9,434 bases of DNA from Candidatus Terrybacteria bacterium RIFCSPLOWO2_01_FULL_58_14 (GTDB lineage Bacteria > Patescibacteriota > Minisyncoccia > Terrybacterales > 2-01-FULL-58-14): contig MHSZ01000032.1 in the NCBI GenBank assembly GCA_001824745.1, forward strand, positions 90,662-100,095. Direction: 5' to 3'. Below, in pieces: positions 5,324 through 9,434 of this stretch. The position numbers were made by a program, and so were the translations under genes. Below the pieces are notes generated by a model. The model worked only from the letters and a program-made list of their open reading frames with translations. It made no database searches and had not been told where the DNA came from. How positions within the stretch are numbered: the first letter of the stretch is position 1; each line of letters starts with the position of its first letter.

Positions 5324-6196
5324 ATGCGCGTTTCGTTCTCTTTGAAGAAAGCAGCGTTCATCGCATTCGCAGGAGCGGCGGTCGTCTTTACGACGGCGTT
5401 TTTCGTTGCGCCGGATCCTGGCGCGTTGCCGCCCCCGGCGTTTGTCCAGAGCGGCTCTGCGGGCGGCGCACCCGCACCGCCTCTCTATGTGTACGGAAAC
5501 CCCGCCGTTTCCCTGGAGAATATCCTCGTGCGTGTCGTGTATTTCATGCCGAAAGGGAGCGGAGGAGGCGTAGACGATTTCGCTGAAAGCGCGGTGTTTT
5601 TGAAGGAGGAAATCTTTCCGCAGATTGCCGCGTTTCATAGCCGGGAGTTTCAGGGCGTGTCGCGCGTGGAGTTCTCTCTTTTTTCGCAGCCGGTGTTCGG
5701 CGTTTCTGACCGCAACGCGTACGAAAAGGATTTTCTCGATGTGAGCGTAAGCGATCCGCTGCGGATGATTGAACAAGAGGTGGAAGGGCGGATTTTGCGG
5801 GAGGGGGGCGATTTGTACGACGCGACGTTCGCGCGCAATGTCGCAGGAACGTATCATATTCTCCTTATTGCGTATGGCGCGCCGATTCCCTCGGCGACAT
5901 TTGCAGGACAGGAGTGGCGCGTTCCTGGTATGGCGGGCGACGCGGGAACAACGACGGCGCTCGTGTTCCGGTCGATGACAGATCCGCAGATGCGGTCATT
6001 GTGGCCGAACGCCGCCGCCGTCATCGCCCACGAACTCCTCCATACGATGGGTGTTCCCGAGCAGTATGATCCGCGTAGCTCCGGCCTTATGGCGCAACGG
6101 GCGAATCGGCGCGACATCATGGGTAGCGGGGTAGCGGAGCCCATTGCCGCAACCTTTATTGGGGATGACGTGAAGCGGGCGATGGGCCTATACTAA
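5324..6196 (+). CDS. Membrane-anchored zincin-type metalloprotease (putative)
   Basis: This is a putative zinc-dependent protease acting outside the membrane. From the ATG at 5324 it is 290 aa. Basic residues and a hydrophobic segment (about 8-28) form a signal or anchor, followed by a Pro/Gly/Ala-rich linker to about residue 60. The zinc motif is HELLHTMG at 236-243 (H236, E237, H240), followed by E246 and D249. M266 in DIMGSG fits a Met-turn, so the arrangement is metzincin-like (HExxHxxG plus Met-turn). Metzincins normally have His or Asp at the position occupied by E246, which makes the assignment provisional. Upstream in-frame ATGs at 5264 and 5297 exist. I chose 5324 because it starts right before the signal segment and has AGGGAA 7 nt upstream. 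The next gene follows after 4 nt, suggesting co-transcription. Confidence 0.8.
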   Translation: MRVSFSLKKAAFIAFAGAAVVFTTAFFVAPDPGALPPPAFVQSGSAGGAPAPPLYVYGNPAVSLENILVRVVYFMPKGSGGGVDDFAESAVFLKEEIFPQIAAFHSREFQGVSRVEFSLFSQPVFGVSDRNAYEKDFLDVSVSDPLRMIEQEVEGRILREGGDLYDATFARNVAGTYHILLIAYGAPIPSATFAGQEWRVPGMAGDAGTTTALVFRSMTDPQMRSLWPNAAAVIAHELLHTMGVPEQYDPRSSGLMAQRANRRDIMGSGVAEPIAATFIGDDVKRAMGLY

Positions 6197-6200
6197 AGCT

Positions 6201-6674
6201 ATGGATCTTCTCGCCGTACTCCAAAGCAAACCCGTACTCATCGGCCTGCATCTTGGTTTCGCCATTGTTGGCATTGATGCGTTTCTGTGGTTACTGGGGC
6301 AACTCAAAGACGATGGCGGTTCGCGCAAGGGGAGGATCGTGACGGCGGCTGTGGGCGTTATCGCCTTTGCGGCAAGCTGGCTTGCTGGCGGTTATTACTA
6401 CGTCGTGTATTACGGTGCGCTAGTGAAGCCGATAATCAAAAGCGGAGCGGCACCTTGGGTGCATAATATTGTGATGGAAACCAAGGAACACATTTTCTTG
6501 TTTGTCGTCCCGCTCGCAATGACTACACTCTTCATCACACTGTTGAAGAAAGAAGACATGGAGCGACTGGGGCTTCGCCGGCTTGCTTGCTGCTTCGCCG
6601 GTGTTGTTGCAGCACTAGGGCTTCTTATTGGCGCGATGGGGTTTGTGATCTCCGCTGCAGCCCGCTGGGGATAA
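6201..6674 (+). CDS. Hypothetical 4-TM membrane protein with histidines near membrane segments
   Basis: I cannot name the family. The 157-aa product has four hydrophobic segments, at residues about 11-32, 46-70, 97-115 and 128-152. Histidines H17, H88 and H97 lie in or next to the first and third segments (GLHLGF, PWVHNIVMETKEHIF). A Tyr-rich stretch (GGYYYVVYYG) ends the second segment. Small four-helix membrane proteins with such histidines can bind haem or metals, but nothing here proves it. The start is the only ATG close to the protease stop, 4 nt upstream, and lacks a Shine-Dalgarno, so coupling is likely. The following 106-aa membrane gene begins 16 nt after its stop and also carries His motifs, so the two may act together. 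Confidence 0.75.
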   Translation: MDLLAVLQSKPVLIGLHLGFAIVGIDAFLWLLGQLKDDGGSRKGRIVTAAVGVIAFAASWLAGGYYYVVYYGALVKPIIKSGAAPWVHNIVMETKEHIFLFVVPLAMTTLFITLLKKEDMERLGLRRLACCFAGVVAALGLLIGAMGFVISAAARWG

Positions 6675-6690
6675 TCAGCAGCGCAATACC

Positions 6691-7011
6691 ATGAATACAC
6701 CGCGACTTATTTTTGCATCAGCCCTTGCGGCGATTGCCACGATCGTTTTCGTAGTGGTGATTACCATTTGGGCGGAACTCTCGGTGCCTCTCAAGGACTG
6801 GTTGAAGAATTTTTCCGGTCACCACTGGACATCGAAGAGTATTTTTTCCGCGCTGCTGTATGCGGGTGCCACCGTCATCGTGTACGGGTTATTCCATAAT
6901 CCCGGCGATGTTCGTCTCCGGCGAACGCTCGTTTTCCTTTTGGCCTCCACGGCGCTGGGGAGCATCATTCTCACCGCGTTTTATACCGGGCACCATTTTC
7001 GTCTTTTCTGA
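6691..7011 (+). CDS. Hypothetical 3-TM membrane protein with two GHH motifs
   Basis: This is an unrecognised 106-aa membrane protein. Hydrophobic segments are at residues about 6-28, 49-68 and 78-98. Two GHH motifs followed by an aromatic residue (GHHW at 43-46 and GHHF at 100-103) and a further H69 lie at the ends of these segments, an unusually high His content for so small a protein. The pattern would suit metal or haem coordination, but this is inference. It follows the 157-aa His-bearing membrane protein by 16 nt on the same strand without a Shine-Dalgarno, and the strong terminator at 7053-7091 closes the group. The transcript probably begins upstream of the metalloprotease, making a three-gene envelope operon. 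Confidence 0.75.
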   Translation: MNTPRLIFASALAAIATIVFVVVITIWAELSVPLKDWLKNFSGHHWTSKSIFSALLYAGATVIVYGLFHNPGDVRLRRTLVFLLASTALGSIILTAFYTGHHFRLF

Positions 7012-7052
7012 TATCCGCGGGGAAGAACGCCGGAGAATTTCTCGTCATATGT

Positions 7053-7091
7053 GCGGAGCCGTCTTGAGACGGCTCCGCGCTTTCTTTTTCC
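7053..7091 (+). terminator. Strong rho-independent terminator
   Basis: GCGGAGCCGTC (7053-7063) and GACGGCTCCGC (7068-7078) form a perfect 11-bp stem with a TTGA loop, followed by GC and then TTTCTTTTTCC (7081-7091). It closes the metalloprotease/membrane-protein group and separates it from the C39-like protease pair. Confidence 0.9.
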
Positions 7092-7114
7092 TTCGAGATC
7101 CGTAAGATGGTGGC

Positions 7115-8047
7115 ATGCGACGTGTCTTTCGGAGGAAACTTTTCGGCGCCGTTTTGCTCGGGAGCATTCTCGCGGCAGGAGGAAGTGTGTTGTGGGAACG
7201 AGGGGTGATTAATCTTCCGCCCGTAGCACTTCATACGTTGCGACTTCTGCGGGCCAGTATTGCGATGGTGGAGCCAGCGGCGACGGTGAAGCTCAACCTG
7301 CCTTTTCATCGCCAAGAGCACGCATTGAGCTGCGAAGCGGCAAGCTTGAAGACGGCCCTTGCCGCCTCCGGGCTCGATATTCCGGAGGCGGAAGTGCTTC
7401 GTGCATTACCTTTCGAGAGAACACCGAGGGCGGGTGGCGTGTGGGGAGATCCCGACAAAGGGTTTGTCGGCAACATCGATGGGCGAATGTTGGTGGACGG
7501 CTACGGTGTGTATGCGGGACCGATTACGAAGGCCGGCCTTCGGTGGCGGCGGACCGAAGCCCTCTCTGGCGCGACGCCGCAAGATCTTACAGCGCACCTT
7601 GCGGCGGGACGGCCGGTTGTGGTCTGGGGATACGTCGGCCGCGGCAACGCCGTTTCCTGGCTGACGCCCGAAGGGAAGCGTGTGAACGCGGTGAACGGAG
7701 AACACACGCGAGTTGTCTACGGCTTCAGCGGCCCACCGGAAAACCCCAGCGGCCTTTTCCTCATCGATCCGGTGTATGGACATGCTTACTGGGATATCGA
7801 TACGTTCATGCAGCAGTGGGAACGCTTGGGCCGCATGGCAGTGGCGGTCTATCCCTATCCGCAGTGGGTGCGCGCCGAAGGAGACGCGCGGGTTTGGGAA
7901 ATCTCCAAGGACGGAATAACGCGACACTGGATGCGCATGACGTGGGACGCATTTGAGCGCCGTGGCGGCTTCGTTGAAGCAGTACAGGAAATTCCTGCGG
8001 CGGAACTTGAGCGCTTCGTCCTCGGGCCGGATATCGTGGAGCTCTAG
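7115..8047 (+). CDS. Membrane-anchored C39-like cysteine protease (Peptidase_C39_2 type), copy 1
   Basis: The 310-aa product belongs to the papain-like C39 superfamily as I read it. The N-terminus is basic and has one hydrophobic segment (about 9-26), so it is a membrane anchor or signal and the enzyme works outside the membrane. Catalytic elements appear in family order. Q67 lies in LPFHRQEHALSCE as the oxyanion residue, C73 in SCEAAS is the nucleophile, H197 is in NGEHTRVVYGF and D218 in FLIDPVYG. The core spans about 57-250. A further 60 residues (EISKDGITRHWMRM onward) form a C-terminal extension. The substrate is unknown: C39 members cleave double-glycine leaders when fused to ABC transporters, but no transporter domain is here. 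The ATG at 7115 has no convincing Shine-Dalgarno and lies 24 nt past the terminator, and I cannot pinpoint a promoter. A paralogue begins 3 nt after its stop. Confidence 0.85.
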   Translation: MRRVFRRKLFGAVLLGSILAAGGSVLWERGVINLPPVALHTLRLLRASIAMVEPAATVKLNLPFHRQEHALSCEAASLKTALAASGLDIPEAEVLRALPFERTPRAGGVWGDPDKGFVGNIDGRMLVDGYGVYAGPITKAGLRWRRTEALSGATPQDLTAHLAAGRPVVVWGYVGRGNAVSWLTPEGKRVNAVNGEHTRVVYGFSGPPENPSGLFLIDPVYGHAYWDIDTFMQQWERLGRMAVAVYPYPQWVRAEGDARVWEISKDGITRHWMRMTWDAFERRGGFVEAVQEIPAAELERFVLGPDIVEL

Positions 8048-8050
8048 ATC

Positions 8051-8842
8051 ATGCGCGCGAAACACCTCATTTTTTTCGTGTTCATCCCGGTGACGGTAGT
8101 CGTGGGGTTTTTCGCCATCGACCGATTGGGGTTCGTCGATCTTTCCAATCCTCTGCGCCGAGGAGTTTATGAGCGCCCCAGCGACCTTCCTTACGCAGAG
8201 CCCTATCAGCCGCCAGCGCCCGCTGTTCCTCCACCTCCCGCTGCAGAAGAAGCGCCCTCGGAAGTCGCGCCACTCCCTTCCGAGGTGAACCTTGCCATCC
8301 CCTTTACCGTTCAGGCGCCTTTTGCGAACTGGGATCGCGACCACGAGGATTTTTGTGAGGAGGCGTCGGTGCTGATGGCGGCAAGTTTCGTACTCGGAAA
8401 AGATATCCCGAGCCCTGAGTTTGCCGATGCGCGGATGTATGAGCTGAAGGAGTTCCAGCTTGCGCACTTCGGATACTTTGAGAGTACGACCGCAGAAGAA
8501 ACGGCGATGATCCTGCGCGATCACTATGGCATCAGTGCAGTGGCGGTAGTGGAAAATCCCAGCGAAGAGACGATCCGCCGCGCGGTGGCCTCCGGGAAAG
8601 CGGTGATCGTTCCCGCAGCCGGTCGTGAGTTGGGGAACCCGTACTTCCGGCAACCGGGACCCCTGTATCACATGTTGGTGGTGAAGGGGTACACGAAGGA
8701 CGGCCGATTTATCACGAATGACCCGGGAACGAAGCGTGGCGCGGATTATCTCTACGACCCCGATGTGCTCTTGAACGCCGTCCACGATTGGAATGGCGGG
8801 GCGGTGGAGACGGGGCGGCGAGCGGTCATCATTGTCGGTTAG
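8051..8842 (+). CDS. Membrane-anchored C39-like cysteine protease, copy 2
   Basis: This 263-aa protein is a second C39-like protease. A hydrophobic anchor at about 5-23 is followed by a Pro/Ala/Glu-rich linker (about 43-78) that would hold the domain away from the membrane. The catalytic set is visible: Q88 (IPFTVQAPF), C102 (DFCEEAS), H207 (LYHMLVVKGY) and D224 in TNDPGT. The protein ends soon after the barrel (RRAVIIVG) and lacks the C-terminal extension of copy 1. The ATG follows the stop of copy 1 by 3 nt, with GGAG at 8038-8041 inside the end of copy 1, so the two are co-translated. Sequence similarity outside the motifs is low, so duplication is old or they were recruited separately. 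The 3' end overlaps murJ on the other strand by 14 nt. Confidence 0.88.
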   Translation: MRAKHLIFFVFIPVTVVVGFFAIDRLGFVDLSNPLRRGVYERPSDLPYAEPYQPPAPAVPPPPAAEEAPSEVAPLPSEVNLAIPFTVQAPFANWDRDHEDFCEEASVLMAASFVLGKDIPSPEFADARMYELKEFQLAHFGYFESTTAEETAMILRDHYGISAVAVVENPSEETIRRAVASGKAVIVPAAGRELGNPYFRQPGPLYHMLVVKGYTKDGRFITNDPGTKRGADYLYDPDVLLNAVHDWNGGAVETGRRAVIIVG

Positions 8843-9434
8843 CGGTGGTAAGTGAACGGATGCGACGAGGAAGAAGCAAGGAGAGGGCTAGGGTCTTCAC
8901 CGCGCTCCCCGCGGCGAAAGCGAGCGGAAGAGCGAGGAGGCCAAGTGCCGGTGTCGTGAACCACGCCCCTCCGACCGCGAAAAGGAGAGAGAGTACACTC
9001 AACGCGACCGGAATGGTCGTATTTTTTGTGGCATAAAATGCTCGTGCGAGAAGTTGCGAGAGCGCCTCGGTGGGGATTGCGAGCGTGAAAGCGCCGAAAA
9101 CTATTGCGGTTCGCCGGACCGCTTCCGCGTCAAACGCCCTCCCGCCCAAGAGCAGGGCAATGAGAGGTTCTCGTATGACGAACGCGAAGAGCGTTGCGGC
9201 ACTGCTTGCAAGGAGAATCAGGAGTGACGCGGAGATCAGCATGCGGCGGAATTGTTCCGGAGAGCGATCAGTTGCGGCTTGTGCGAGGAGCGGAAAGATT
9301 GCGGTGCCTACCGCGATGCCAATGACCGAGACGGGAACGCTTTGAAAGTTCCGCGCGAAGTTGAGCACCGCAATAGAGCCGGAGGGAAGTGTTGAGGCGA
9401 TTGCGGTGAATCCCCAAAATGTCGCGAGCTCCAC
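8829..9434 (-). CDS. murJ: Lipid II flippase MurJ, C-terminal part (5' end outside window)
   Basis: MurJ moves the peptidoglycan precursor lipid II across the cytoplasmic membrane (MOP/MviN superfamily). About 201 residues of the C-terminal part are present, from roughly the seventh or eighth of the usual 14 membrane helices onward. Recognisable family segments are the ARNFQSVPVSVIGIAVGTA region with its conserved arginine, IFPLLA, and SQLLARAFYATKNTTIPV. Several strongly hydrophobic helices follow, ending in a basic PRRIRSLTTANRQ tail. The frame is open at the right edge; the terminal GTG codon is internal, not a start. The stop (complement of 8829-8831) lies inside the end of the convergent C39-like gene. 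Its presence shows that the organism makes peptidoglycan. Confidence 0.93.
   Translation of the reverse strand: MELATFWGFTAIASTLPSGSIAVLNFARNFQSVPVSVIGIAVGTAIFPLLAQAATDRSPEQFRRMLISASLLILLASSAATLFAFVIREPLIALLLGGRAFDAEAVRRTAIVFGAFTLAIPTEALSQLLARAFYATKNTTIPVALSVLSLLFAVGGAWFTTPALGLLALPLAFAAGSAVKTLALSLLLPRRIRSLTTANRQ

Noticed and set aside
5189..5857. 222-codon minus-strand frame
   Set aside because: It overlaps the metalloprotease and its leader, has Arg/His-rich shadow composition and has no supporting start context.
7406..8785. 459-codon open frame on the minus strand
   Set aside because: It lies antisense to both C39-like genes, has an improbable His/Arg-rich composition and no recognisable domain. 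It follows from the high GC content and codon pattern of the plus strand.
1..9434. CRISPR array, transposase or IS ends, rRNA
   Set aside because: I saw no regularly spaced direct repeats, no transposase or integrase motif and no rRNA sequence on either strand.

Overview
The window looks like a piece of a streamlined bacterial genome, most plausibly Candidate Phyla Radiation (Patescibacteria). This is an inference from gene content: a housekeeping sigma factor, a tRNA, a cold-shock protein and the lipid II flippase MurJ sit among many small orphan membrane proteins and membrane-anchored C39-like proteases. There is no species-level marker. The standard code with TGA stops fits throughout. Several genes lack a clear Shine-Dalgarno sequence. 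Most of the window is GC-rich, but roughly 2.8-3.9 kb is distinctly AT-rich.

Left part (1-2780, +): rpoD, open to the left edge, is followed after 7 nt by a 449-aa protein with a long charged, low-complexity N-terminal part and a C-terminal membrane domain. An 84-aa hypothetical protein comes next; its perfect 9-nt Shine-Dalgarno overlaps the stop of the gene before it. These three look like one operon.

Middle part (2824-4350, +): two AT-rich orphan membrane proteins flank a complete tRNA-Asn(GTT) gene. Downstream of the second is a GC-rich knot of nested inverted repeats (3897-3987). Inside it is a 16/17-bp copy of the 3' end of the tRNA, so the tRNA and this copy bracket a ~0.7-kb AT-rich segment in the manner of attachment sites, although no integrase is visible. 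A good TTGACA promoter, a ~70-nt leader, a cold-shock protein gene and a strong terminator follow.

Right part (4445-8842, +): this section encodes cell-envelope proteins. In order they are a 3-TM protein with an external six-cysteine tail; a membrane-anchored zincin-type metalloprotease, preceded by a possible 21-codon leader ORF with the best Shine-Dalgarno in that stretch; two small membrane proteins with conserved-looking histidines; a strong terminator; and two tandem membrane-anchored C39-like cysteine proteases. The second protease gene overlaps tail-to-tail by 14 nt with murJ on the minus strand, which runs off the right edge.

The most unusual items are the tRNA-derived repeat and its structured surroundings, the tandem C39-like proteases, the zincin with Glu at the usual third-ligand position, and the pair of His-rich small membrane proteins.
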